A stretch of 9,767 nt of DNA from Tepidiphilus sp. (lineage in GTDB: Bacteria > Pseudomonadota > Gammaproteobacteria > Burkholderiales > Rhodocyclaceae): NCBI GenBank assembly GCA_028684345.1, contig JAQUGB010000005.1:17678-27444 (forward strand), in the 5' to 3' direction. A program made the translations under genes and the position numbers. Positions within the stretch are counted from its first letter, which is position 1; the number at the start of each line of letters is the position of its first letter. Below the pieces are notes generated by a model, which made no database searches, was not told where the DNA came from, and worked only from the letters and a program-made list of their open reading frames with translations. Below, piece by piece: positions 1 through 6,023 of this stretch.

Positions 1-43
1 TCATGCCGGGCGGCGTCGAGCCAATGAAGTAGAAAGTTTTCAC
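1..43 (-). CDS. Possible 5' end of a leftward gene, cut by the window edge
   Basis: Read leftward from a GTG whose complement is at 41-43, the frame stays open to the edge and gives VKTFYFIGSTPPGM. Most codons end in G or C, as in the real genes here. No ATG start lies in this frame between 86 and 43, and the only Shine-Dalgarno-like sequence is a GGGA about 10 nt upstream. I do not recognise the 14 residues. The opposite strand is also open at the edge in two frames, one ending MPGGVEPMK at a TAG (28-30) and another ending at 76. An incoming gene from the left therefore cannot be excluded. This is a weak call. Confidence 0.2.
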   Translation of the reverse strand, partial: MKTFYFIGSTPPGM

Positions 44-52
44 GAGCGGAAG

Positions 53-70
53 TTCCCGCCGCTGCGGGAA
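53..70. other. Perfect 7-bp inverted repeat with 4-nt loop upstream of hemB
   Basis: TTCCCGC (53-59) and GCGGGAA (64-70) are exact reverse complements around the loop CGCT. The structure sits 7 nt before the hemB Shine-Dalgarno. No T-run follows on either strand, so it is not a typical intrinsic terminator. It could be a leader hairpin in the hemB mRNA, an operator, or the remnant of a terminator for an upstream gene. Confidence 0.5.
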
Positions 71-77
71 TGCTGAC

Positions 78-83
78 GAGGAG
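78..83 (+). promoter_or_regulatory. Ribosome binding site of hemB
   Basis: GAGGAG lies 3 nt before the first ATG (87) and 6 nt before the second ATG (90). The spacing favours the second ATG as the true start, which would shorten HemB by one Met. Confidence 0.6.
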
Positions 84-86
84 CGA

Positions 87-1103
87 ATGATGCAGTTTTT
101 CGGTAGGTTTCCCACGACGCGCATGCGGCGCATGCGGCGCGACGAGTTTTCCCGACGCCTGATGCGCGAACACGTGCTCACGGCAGACGATCTGATCCTG
201 CCGGTGTTTGTGCTCGAGGGGGAAAACCGCGAGGAGGCGGTACCTTCCATGCCGGGGGTGAAGCGCCTGTCGATCGACCGCCTGCTTGCGCTCGCCGAAG
301 AGGCAGTCGGGCTGGGCATCCCGGCGCTCGCCCTCTTTCCCGTGATCCCGCCGGAGCTCAAAATCCCGGGAGCGGAGGAAGCGTGGAATCCGGCGGGTCT
401 GGTGCCGCGGGCAGTGCGGGCGCTCAAGCAGCGCTTTCCCCAGCTTGGGGTGATCACCGACGTGGCGCTCGACCCCTACACGAGCCACGGACAGGATGGG
501 CTGATCGCGCCGGATGATCCACGTGGCTACGTGATGAACGACGAGACGGTGGCCGCTCTCGTGCGCCAGGCGCTATGCCATGCGCACGCCGGCGCCGACG
601 TGGTGGCGCCCTCCGACATGATGGACGGGCGCATCGGGGCGATCCGCCGGGTGCTCGACGAGCAGGGCCTCATCCACGTGCGCATCCTCGCTTACTCGGC
701 GAAATACGCCTCGGCCTTCTACGGGCCGTTTCGCGACGCGGTGGGCTCGGCGGCCAATCTCGGCAAAGGCAGCAAGGCGACCTACCAGATGGATCCGGCC
801 AACAGCGACGAGGCGCTGCGCGAAGTGGCGCTCGATCTCGACGAGGGGGCCGACATGGTGATGGTCAAGCCGGGCATGCCGTATCTCGACGTGATCCGCC
901 GGGTCAAGGAGACCTTCGGCGTGCCGACACTCGCCTATCAGGTGAGCGGCGAGTACGCCATGCTCAAGGCCGCCTTCGGCCACGGCTGGCTCGACGAGCA
1001 GGCGGCGATGATGGAATCGCTCGTCGCCTTCAAACGCGCCGGGGCCGATGCCATCCTCACCTACTTTGCGCTCGAGGCGGCGCGCTTGCTCGCGCGGCAC
1101 TGA
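87..1103 (+). CDS. hemB: Delta-aminolevulinic acid dehydratase (porphobilinogen synthase)
   Basis: This cytosolic enzyme condenses two 5-aminolevulinates to porphobilinogen, the first common step of haem, sirohaem and other tetrapyrroles. The protein has 338 residues, the usual length, and forms a TIM barrel. The two Schiff-base lysines are visible: K206 in LAYSAKY and K261 in MVMVKPGMPY. The metal-site motif DVALDPYTSHGQDG (125-138) carries Ala127, Asp129 and Asp137 where zinc enzymes have three Cys. It belongs to the DxALDx(Y/F) class that lacks catalytic zinc, as in Pseudomonas, and is expected to use magnesium. The N-terminal arm TTRMRRMRRDEFSRRL is typical of proteobacterial HemB. The start is ATG 87 or, from ribosome-site spacing, ATG 90. 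Transcribed rightward, it converges on the bioC-type gene 8 bases downstream. Confidence 0.97.
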   Translation: MMQFFGRFPTTRMRRMRRDEFSRRLMREHVLTADDLILPVFVLEGENREEAVPSMPGVKRLSIDRLLALAEEAVGLGIPALALFPVIPPELKIPGAEEAWNPAGLVPRAVRALKQRFPQLGVITDVALDPYTSHGQDGLIAPDDPRGYVMNDETVAALVRQALCHAHAGADVVAPSDMMDGRIGAIRRVLDEQGLIHVRILAYSAKYASAFYGPFRDAVGSAANLGKGSKATYQMDPANSDEALREVALDLDEGADMVMVKPGMPYLDVIRRVKETFGVPTLAYQVSGEYAMLKAAFGHGWLDEQAAMMESLVAFKRAGADAILTYFALEAARLLARH

Positions 1104-1131
1104 GGCGACGCTCAGGGACGGCGGTGCAAGC
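1084..1131. other. Nested inverted repeats spanning both convergent stop codons
   Basis: CTGAG (1100-1104) pairs with CTCAG (1111-1115) around GCGACG. The hemB stop TGA (1101-1103) lies in one arm and the complement of the bioC stop (1112-1114) in the other. An outer pair, GCTTGC (1084-1089) and GCAAGC (1126-1131), could close a larger stem. There is no T-run on either strand, so it is at best a weak bidirectional transcript-end structure. Confidence 0.3.
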
Positions 1132-1984
1132 GGATTACCGCGCGCCCGTCGGGCAGGGTCTTGGGCGCTTCCTTCCAGGCGTGCCCGAAGACGAGCTCGA
1201 CGGTGATGGGAATCGTGCCGTCGGCCTCGCGCCGCGCTTCCAGCGCCGCGAGCGCCCGCTGCCATCGCACCTTGCCGGTGAGGGTGCGGCGGCGGTCGCG
1301 CCGCGCGTTGGTCGCGCCACTCGCGCGCAGATCCTGCCACAGGCGCGCCGGGTCACGGTAGCGCAGGGTGAGCATCTGCATGTCCATCACCGGATCGGCG
1401 AAACCCGCGGCCATGAGCAGGTCGCCCACGTCGTGCATGTCGAGGAAAGGATGCACCGCGGTGGGACCGAGCACCTCGCGCAGTTCGCGCAGCGTGTCGG
1501 GGCCGACGGTGGCGAAGAACATCGTGCCGCCCACGGCGAGCACGCGCTGCCACTCTGCGAGCGCAGTGAGCGGTTCGGCGAGCCAGTGTAGCAACAGGTT
1601 CGACCAGAGGAAATCGACGCTGCCGGTGGCAAGCGGCAGCGCGTGCGCGTCGGCCACGATGCCTGTGGTCGGTTCGCGCCGCACCAGCCGGCTGAGCCAG
1701 GAGGGGCGGGGAGCAAGGTGCGCGAGCCGCGCCGGGGCGAAGTCGACGGCGATCGCCTCGGCCTGGGGATAGCGTGCACGCAGCGCCGGCAAATCGTTTC
1801 CGCCGCCGAGATCGAGCACGCGCCGTGGAGTGATGCGCAGGTAGTCGAGCCGCTCGAGCAGGCGCTGGGCCGTTTCCTCGGCCAGAAAACGGTGTTCAGG
1901 GTAAGCCGGGGCCGTGCGCTCGGCGCGGCGGCGAATCAGGGCGGAATCGAGGTCGGGGCCCAGCGGGGTCGAGGTATCGGGCAT
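1112..1984 (-). CDS. bioC: BioC-type SAM-dependent methyltransferase (malonyl-ACP O-methyltransferase family)
   Basis: BioC methylates the free carboxyl of malonyl-ACP (or malonyl-CoA), so that fatty-acid enzymes can build the pimeloyl chain of biotin. The 290-residue protein is a class I Rossmann methyltransferase. It shows the SAM loop VLDLGGGN (56-63), an acidic residue at D81 ending strand 2, DAHALP (112-117) and NLLLHW (129-134). The stretch GPDTLRELRE (161-170), followed by DMHDVGDLL (182-190) and GHAWK (267-271), is characteristic of proteobacterial BioC. The frame stays open upstream, but homology begins near the ATG at 1984. That start has no Shine-Dalgarno, because the bases just upstream on this strand are a C-run. 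It diverges from comF, a common neighbour in betaproteobacteria. No other biotin gene is in view, so the exact substrate is inferred from the family. Confidence 0.85.
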   Translation of the reverse strand: MPDTSTPLGPDLDSALIRRRAERTAPAYPEHRFLAEETAQRLLERLDYLRITPRRVLDLGGGNDLPALRARYPQAEAIAVDFAPARLAHLAPRPSWLSRLVRREPTTGIVADAHALPLATGSVDFLWSNLLLHWLAEPLTALAEWQRVLAVGGTMFFATVGPDTLRELREVLGPTAVHPFLDMHDVGDLLMAAGFADPVMDMQMLTLRYRDPARLWQDLRASGATNARRDRRRTLTGKVRWQRALAALEARREADGTIPITVELVFGHAWKEAPKTLPDGRAVIRLHRRP

Positions 1985-1990
1985 GGTGCA

Positions 1991-1998
1991 GGGGGGGG
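1991..1998 (+). promoter_or_regulatory. G8 tract serving as ribosome binding site of comF
   Basis: Eight consecutive G are followed by AA and the ATG at 2001. The run can pair with the 16S anti-Shine-Dalgarno CCUCC in several registers. It also fills half of the 16-base gap between the divergent bioC and comF starts. Confidence 0.55.
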
Positions 1999-2000
1999 AA

Positions 2001-2729
2001 ATGAATCTGCCGGATTTTACGCTGCTCGTCGATTTTTTCCTGCCGTCGCACTGCGGCGTGTGCGGCCTGGGGACGACGGTGCGGGGCGTGTGCGCATCCT
2101 GCCGAGCCGAATTCGATCCCTGGACGCAGGAGGAGGCCTGCGGGCGCTGCGGCGATCGTCTGACGGAGGACGAGCATGAAGGAATCTGCGCCGAATGTAC
2201 GCTGGATCCGCCATCTTTTGACGCCGTGCGGGCGGGGTTCTGGTACGCGCCGCCGCTCGATGCCCTGATCCGGCGCTTCAAGTATGGCGGAGATCTGCGC
2301 CTGGGGCACGCCCTGGCGGGGGCCTTGGCGCAGGAGCCGTCCTCTCCGCCGGTGGTCGACGTCCTCGTGCCCGTGCCGCTCGCACGTCAGCGGCTGCGCT
2401 CGCGCGGTTTCAATCAGGCTGCGGTGCTCGCCCGCGATCTGGGTGCGGCATGGCGCTTGCCGGTTCTGCTCGAAACAGTGCAGCGTCGGCGCGAGACGCT
2501 GCATCAGGCCCGTCTGCACGCCGCGGCGAGGCGCGAGAACTTGCGCAGTGCCTTTGCCGTGGATCGGGCGCAGGGGATCGCCGGCAGACGGGTGGGCGTG
2601 GTCGATGATGTGCTCACCACGGGGGCGACGCTGAACGCTCTGGCCGCGGTCTTGCGGGAATGCGGCGCGGCGGCGGTCCAGGGAATCGTGCTGGCGCGGG
2701 CGATTTCGCCGGCCCGTCGGAGTCGATGA
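2001..2729 (+). CDS. comF: ComF family protein (amidophosphoribosyltransferase-like)
   Basis: ComF/GntX proteins pair a small zinc-binding region with a type I phosphoribosyltransferase domain. Family members are linked to DNA uptake during competence, but their reaction is not established. The 242-residue product has four CxxC pairs at C18/C21, C31/C34, C47/C50 and C63/C66, the expected zinc ribbon. RGFNQA (135-140) and the PRPP-binding loop VVDDVLTTGATL (200-211) follow. The ATG at 2001 is chosen because it follows the G-rich ribosome site and starts a normal N-terminus. An in-frame ATG at 1983 (adding MVQGGE) is possible and would put the G8 tract inside the coding region. The stop overlaps the trmL start by ATGA, so the two are probably coupled. 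No other competence gene is in view. Confidence 0.9.
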   Translation: MNLPDFTLLVDFFLPSHCGVCGLGTTVRGVCASCRAEFDPWTQEEACGRCGDRLTEDEHEGICAECTLDPPSFDAVRAGFWYAPPLDALIRRFKYGGDLRLGHALAGALAQEPSSPPVVDVLVPVPLARQRLRSRGFNQAAVLARDLGAAWRLPVLLETVQRRRETLHQARLHAAARRENLRSAFAVDRAQGIAGRRVGVVDDVLTTGATLNALAAVLRECGAAAVQGIVLARAISPARRSR

Positions 2730-3199
2730 CGAACATGTTCGAGATCGTGCTTTTTCAGCCGGAGATCGCGCCCAATACCGGCAACGTGATCCGGCTTGCC
2801 GCAAATACGGGGGCGCGACTGCATCTGGTGCGGCCGCTGGGCTTCGTGCTCGAAGACAAGGGGCTGCGACGGGCGGGGCTCGATTATCACGACCTCGCGC
2901 GGGTGGTGGTGCATGAGGATTGGGCGGCGTGCCGCGCTTGGTTGAGCGCGCGTCGCCGTTTCCTGCTGACGACCAAAGGCGCACGGCGCTATGCGAACGT
3001 GGCGTTCGCGCCAGGGGATGTCTTCGTCTTCGGCTCCGAGGCCCGTGGCGTGCCCGACGAGGTGGCGGCAGAATTCGCCGGGGAGACGCGCCTGCGCATC
3101 CCCATGTTGCCGGGCAACCGCAGTCTCAATCTGTCGAACGCCGTCGCGCTCGTCGTCTACGAGGCCTGGCGGCAGCAGGGATTTCCGGGCGGAGGGTGA
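2726..3199 (+). CDS. trmL: tRNA (cytidine/uridine-34 2'-O)-methyltransferase TrmL
   Basis: This SPOUT-class enzyme uses S-adenosylmethionine to methylate the 2'-O of the wobble base of tRNA-Leu isoacceptors. At 157 residues it matches the length of the E. coli enzyme (YibK). The knotted-fold motifs are in order: PNTGNVIRLAANTG (16-29), GLDYHDL (51-57), VFVFGSEARGVP (99-110), and RIPMLPGNRSLNLSNAVA (124-141), which forms the SAM-binding knot. The ATG at 2726 shares ATGA with the comF stop, which indicates translational coupling. A second in-frame ATG at 2735 (MFEIVLF) is a possible start with little effect on the domain. It converges on gpsA with 6 bases between stops and no recognisable terminator. 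Confidence 0.95.
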   Translation: MTNMFEIVLFQPEIAPNTGNVIRLAANTGARLHLVRPLGFVLEDKGLRRAGLDYHDLARVVVHEDWAACRAWLSARRRFLLTTKGARRYANVAFAPGDVFVFGSEARGVPDEVAAEFAGETRLRIPMLPGNRSLNLSNAVALVVYEAWRQQGFPGGG

Positions 3200-3205
3200 G
3201 GAGGG

Positions 3206-4207
3206 TCAAACGCGCTCGAACTTCGGATCGCGCGCGAGCAAGGTCTCCAGGACATCCTCGGCGGTGATCCCCGGTTCGAAGAGCAGGCGATGGACGGCTT
3301 CGGCGATGGGCAGCTCGATACCGTGGCGGTGGGCGAGCGCTACCGCAGCGCGGGTGGTGGGCACGCCCTCGGCGACGTGCCCCAGTTCGGCGAGGATTTC
3401 CGCTAGCGGTTTGCCGGTGGCGAGCATGAGCCCGACGCGGCGATTGCGCGAGAGCTGCCCGGTGGTGGTGAGGATCAGATCGCCCATGCCCGCCAGACCC
3501 ATCAAGGTTTCGTCACGTCCGCCGAGCGCGCGGGCGAGGCGGGTAATCTCGGCCAAGCCGCGTGTAATCAAGGCGGCACGGGCATTGAGCCCGCAGCCCA
3601 GACCATCGGCTACGCCCGCGGCGATGGCAATGACGTTTTTGAGCGCTCCGCCCACCTCGGCCCCGACCACGTCGTCGTGGGCGTAGAGGCGCAGTCGTGG
3701 CTGGTGCAACTGTTCGACCCAATGTTTGGCCCAGTGGGCGTCGGCGGCGGCAAGCACCATGGCGGTGGGCAAGTTGCGCGCCACTTCTAGGGCGAAACTG
3801 GGGCCAGTGAGCACGCCCGCCCGTGGCGGAGGCAGGCTCGCGGGCCAAGATTCGGCGACGATACGGTGCGGCAGTGCCAGGCGCTCGGGGTCGATGCCCT
3901 TGCAGGCCCAGAGAAAGGGCAGATTCGGGCGCTCGCGGGCGAGCGCTGCCACGGTGGCCCCGAGCCCCGCGAGCGGCGTGACGATCAGAGCGAGATCCGC
4001 CCCTGCGAGTGCCTCGGAAAAATTTGCCGTGACGCGCACTTCTTCAGGGAGCGCCACATCGGGCAGATAACGGTGATTGTGGCGTTCGCGCGCCATCAGC
4101 TCAGCCTGGACGGGATCGCGGCACCACAGGCGGACGTGGTGACGTTGCGCCATGGCGACGGCGAGTGCCGTGCCCCAGGCGCCGGCGCCGAGTACGGCCA
4201 AGCGCAT
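3206..4207 (-). CDS. gpsA: NAD(P)-dependent glycerol-3-phosphate dehydrogenase
   Basis: GpsA reduces dihydroxyacetone phosphate to sn-glycerol 3-phosphate, the backbone for phospholipids. The protein has 333 residues, a normal length, and is cytosolic. The N-terminal Rossmann loop is LGAGAWGTALA (6-16). TGPSFALEVA (134-143) and the catalytic lysine K190 in GGALKNVIAIAAG (186-198) follow. The substrate-site stretch RGLAEI (216-221) and SRNRRVG (253-259) are present. The residues just before the latter (TTTGQL) differ from the more usual TCTDNQ. The ATG at 4207 is chosen because it gives the canonical MRLAVLGAG start, has GGGGG 6 nt upstream, and overlaps the previous stop as TGATG. An in-frame ATG at 4219 would add four residues. 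It is the last gene of the leftward operon. Confidence 0.96.
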   Translation of the reverse strand: MRLAVLGAGAWGTALAVAMAQRHHVRLWCRDPVQAELMARERHNHRYLPDVALPEEVRVTANFSEALAGADLALIVTPLAGLGATVAALARERPNLPFLWACKGIDPERLALPHRIVAESWPASLPPPRAGVLTGPSFALEVARNLPTAMVLAAADAHWAKHWVEQLHQPRLRLYAHDDVVGAEVGGALKNVIAIAAGVADGLGCGLNARAALITRGLAEITRLARALGGRDETLMGLAGMGDLILTTTGQLSRNRRVGLMLATGKPLAEILAELGHVAEGVPTTRAAVALAHRHGIELPIAEAVHRLLFEPGITAEDVLETLLARDPKFERV

Positions 4208-4686
4208 CACGGCCCCCATACGGCGCTGCGGGAGATGAATCCGCGCAGGGAACCATGAGCGACTTCGACCCAGCCGTCGTGCGTGGCTAAGAGTGAGAGC
4301 ACGACGTTACGCTCGACTTCGAAGACGATCGCCGCCTCAGGGTCGGGCGCAGAGCGGACTTCGGCCCGATCGACGGTGACGATCACGGTACGACGAGCGT
4401 CGAGATTGGCCGAGGGCACCCAATAGAGCCCCCCTTCGGCGTCTCGGATCTGGGCCCATCCGTTCTGGTCCCGGATCAATTCGACGGGGGTGCCGGGCAG
4501 TAAGTAAAACACGGGCACCGGCTCTTCGGGGGTGAGGTAGGCCGGGGTGTGGGTGGTGACGCTCCGGTACGGGATACCCTGGGCCAACGCGATGGGCAGC
4601 CACAGGGCCAGGGCGACGAGCAAGCCCCAATGGACGAGCTCGTCGAGGAACGAATGGCTTCTGGGACCGGGCATCGATACGTTCAT
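4207..4686 (-). CDS. Secreted protein with two SH3-like (SH3b) domains, function unknown
   Basis: The 159-residue product starts with a Sec signal: a hydrophobic run WGLLVALALWLPIALA (20-35) and a likely signal-peptidase I site after ALA35, before QG. The mature protein is two bacterial-SH3-like repeats, about 40-95 and 99-157. Both have the pattern of a short beta entry, a PxxxA or SxPDPEA turn, a hydrophobic strand, and a DGW/NGW followed by a V/I strand (NGWAQI 75-80, DGWVEV 137-142). Such domains often bind peptidoglycan or protein partners in the periplasm, but no catalytic domain is attached here. The ATG at 4686 begins 7 nt after the secB stop and has only a poor ribosome site; ATG 4674 is an alternative. 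It ends TGATG into gpsA. SH3-domain proteins of this kind sit beside secB/gpsA in related bacteria; the role is unknown. Confidence 0.85.
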   Translation of the reverse strand: MNVSMPGPRSHSFLDELVHWGLLVALALWLPIALAQGIPYRSVTTHTPAYLTPEEPVPVFYLLPGTPVELIRDQNGWAQIRDAEGGLYWVPSANLDARRTVIVTVDRAEVRSAPDPEAAIVFEVERNVVLSLLATHDGWVEVAHGSLRGFISRSAVWGP

Positions 4687-4693
4687 GCCGAAT

Positions 4694-5182
4694 TCACTGC
4701 AGTGGCGTTTGGCTTTCGCCTGCACGAGCGAGTTCGGCTTGTTGTTTCTGTTGGGCGTAGAGCGCTTCGAAATTGACCGGTGCAAGGATCACCGGTTGGA
4801 ATCCGGCGCGTAGCGACGCGGAGGTAACGACCTCGCGTGCGTAGGGATAGAGCAGGCTGGGGCAGGCGACGAAGAGCAGCGGTTCGAGGTTTTCTTCCGG
4901 CACGTTGCGGATCTGGAAGATGCCGGCTTGTGCCACTTCGATGAGGAAGAGCGTTTTGTCCTGGCCGATCTTGGCGGTGACGGTGACGGTGAGCCTGACG
5001 TCGAAGAATCCTTCGTCGAGGCGCGTGGCGGCGGTGGCCAGTTGCACGTCGATGTTGGGCGTCTCGCGCTCGAGGAAACATTGCGGCGCATTGGGAACCT
5101 CGATCGAGAGGTCGCGCACGTAGAGTTTTTCGACGCTGAAGACGGGCTGGTCGGAGGTTTGCGTTGCGTTGGTGTCGCTCAT
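4694..5182 (-). CDS. secB: Protein-export chaperone SecB
   Basis: SecB is a cytosolic homotetramer that holds unfolded precursors and passes them to SecA for Sec export. The 162-residue length is typical. Conserved pieces are FSVEKLYVRDLSIEVPNAP (15-33), GFFDVRLTVTV (58-68), LFLIEVAQAGIF (78-89) and CPSLLYPYAREVV (107-119), followed by the PVILAPVNFEALY ending of the core. A Gln-rich, polar C-terminal tail follows, as usual for the SecA-contacting end. The ATG at 5182 is preceded by a modest GGA-type ribosome site (5188-5193 region) and a T-rich stretch. It lies 23 nt after grxC and 7 nt before the SH3 gene. Linkage with grxC and gpsA is a well-known proteobacterial arrangement. Confidence 0.97.
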   Translation of the reverse strand: MSDTNATQTSDQPVFSVEKLYVRDLSIEVPNAPQCFLERETPNIDVQLATAATRLDEGFFDVRLTVTVTAKIGQDKTLFLIEVAQAGIFQIRNVPEENLEPLLFVACPSLLYPYAREVVTSASLRAGFQPVILAPVNFEALYAQQKQQAELARAGESQTPLQ

Positions 5183-5205
5183 GGCTGGGATCCGAAAAGA
5201 AAAAA

Positions 5206-5484
5206 TCAGGAGGAGGGAATGCCTTGCAGCAGGGCATCGAGTTTGCCCTGGCGCTCGAGTTCGTAGAGATCGTCGCAGCCGCCGACGTGCGTCTCGCCGA
5301 TGAAGATCTGCGGGACGGTGCGCCGACCGGTGAGGCGGATCATCTCGTCGCGTTGCTCGGGATCGCGGTCGATCAGGATCTTTTCGATTTCGCTCACCCC
5401 TTTACGGCGCAGCAGCTGCTCGGCCCGGACGCAGTAGGGGCAGACCTGGCTCGCATACATGCGTACTCTGGGGGACCCGCTCAT
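5206..5484 (-). CDS. grxC: Glutaredoxin 3
   Basis: This small cytosolic thiol-disulfide oxidoreductase is kept reduced by glutathione and reduces protein disulfides and mixed glutathione disulfides. The 92 residues form one thioredoxin-fold domain. The dithiol active site is C15-P-Y-C18. The cis-proline segment TVPQIFI and the glutathione-binding GGCDDLYEL are both intact and close to E. coli Grx3. The ATG at 5484 overlaps the rhodanese stop as ATGA, so translation is likely coupled. The next gene, secB, follows after 23 nt that include a T-rich tract. Confidence 0.96.
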   Translation of the reverse strand: MSGSPRVRMYASQVCPYCVRAEQLLRRKGVSEIEKILIDRDPEQRDEMIRLTGRRTVPQIFIGETHVGGCDDLYELERQGKLDALLQGIPSS

Positions 5485-5912
5485 TTCTTCTTCCTTTGAG
5501 TCTCGCTTTCTAGAGGAAGCCCGGCTTTCTGCCAGGCAGCGATGCCGCCTTCGAGATTATAGACGTGCGGAAAACCGGCGGCGCGCAGTTTCTTGCAGGC
5601 GGTGGCCGAGCGCAGGCCGCTATCACAATAAAGGATGAGGTGGCGTGAGCGCAAGGCTTCGAGTTTGCGATCTTCGGGGATGCGATCGGCGGGGATCGAG
5701 ATCGCATTGGGCAAATGCCCTTTGCGATAATCGGCTTCTGGACGGATGTCGATCAAGACGGCATCTTGACGGTTCACCATGATGACGGCCTGAGCGGGAG
5801 TGACGCGGCTGGTGTCGGTGGCACTGCGTATCGTTTCGATGAGCCACCACAGGCCGCTTGCCAACGCGAGCAAGGCCCAATGCCAGTTTTGCACGAGAAA
5901 TTCCTGCAACAT
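5481..5912 (-). CDS. Membrane-anchored single-domain rhodanese-like protein
   Basis: The 143-residue protein has an N-terminal hydrophobic segment HWALLALASGLWWLIETI (11-28) and then one rhodanese domain. It shows DAVLIDIRPEADYRKGHLPNA (50-70) and the active-site loop CDSGLR with catalytic Cys96 in LILYCDSGLRS. VYNLEGGIAAWQKAGLPL (117-134) follows. Such domains carry a persulfide and hand sulfur to acceptors, or act in thiol redox. The donor and acceptor here are unknown. The short anchor suggests attachment to the inner membrane, but the side cannot be decided. It is the first gene of the leftward operon and overlaps grxC by ATGA, a pairing seen in many beta- and gammaproteobacteria. The tail ends in basic residues (QRKKK). 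Confidence 0.92.
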   Translation of the reverse strand: MLQEFLVQNWHWALLALASGLWWLIETIRSATDTSRVTPAQAVIMVNRQDAVLIDIRPEADYRKGHLPNAISIPADRIPEDRKLEALRSRHLILYCDSGLRSATACKKLRAAGFPHVYNLEGGIAAWQKAGLPLESETQRKKK

Positions 5913-5914
5913 TG

Positions 5915-5920
5915 CCTCCT
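5915..5920 (-). promoter_or_regulatory. Perfect but closely spaced ribosome binding site of the rhodanese gene
   Basis: On the minus strand AAAGGAGG ends only 2 nt before the ATG at 5912. The second codon is TTG and would have 5-nt spacing, so initiation could also occur there. The protein would differ by one residue. Confidence 0.65.
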
Positions 5921-5955
5921 TTCACGACGGGATGGGACGACGCACGGGCGACGGC

Positions 5956-5966
5956 TGCGATAAAAT
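5956..5966 (+). promoter_or_regulatory. Candidate -10 element for gpmA
   Basis: TAAAAT (5961-5966) matches the TATAAT consensus at five of six positions, and a TGC precedes it at 5956-5958. No convincing -35 lies 16-18 nt upstream. A start near 5973 would give a leader of about 70 nt. This is inferred from sequence only. Confidence 0.3.
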
Positions 5967-6023
5967 GCTCGGCTCGATCGTGATGTGCATCTGCCGTCGC
6001 CAGAGCGTCGATCGAGGTGTCCA

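Noticed and set aside
120..137. Tandem 9-mer CGCATGCGG x2 at the hemB 5' end
   Set aside because: It encodes the conserved Arg-rich RMRRMRR arm of HemB, which explains the repetition.
575..1591. A 338-codon rightward open frame crossing the hemB/bioC junction
   Set aside because: It runs across the ends of two clearly identified convergent genes, is rich in Arg/Gly/Ala as expected of GC-rich shadow frames, and shows no recognisable domain.
1985..2281. N-terminal extension of the bioC-type gene to an ATG at 2281
   Set aside because: The extra 99 residues are Ser/Arg-rich, lie antisense to comF, and have no counterpart in BioC proteins.
1896..2984. A 362-codon leftward open frame opposite comF and trmL
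   Set aside because: It covers two recognised genes on the other strand. Its Arg/Pro-rich translation is typical of a shadow frame.
5194..5208. T-run after grxC as an intrinsic terminator
   Set aside because: The bases before it are pyrimidine-rich on the transcribed strand and cannot form a GC-rich stem. secB follows within 23 nt.
6008..6019. The 12-mer TCGATCGAGGTG repeated at 8294-8305 in another leader
   Set aside because: A few 12-base matches are expected by chance in about 10 kb, and TCGATCGA-like strings are common in this composition.
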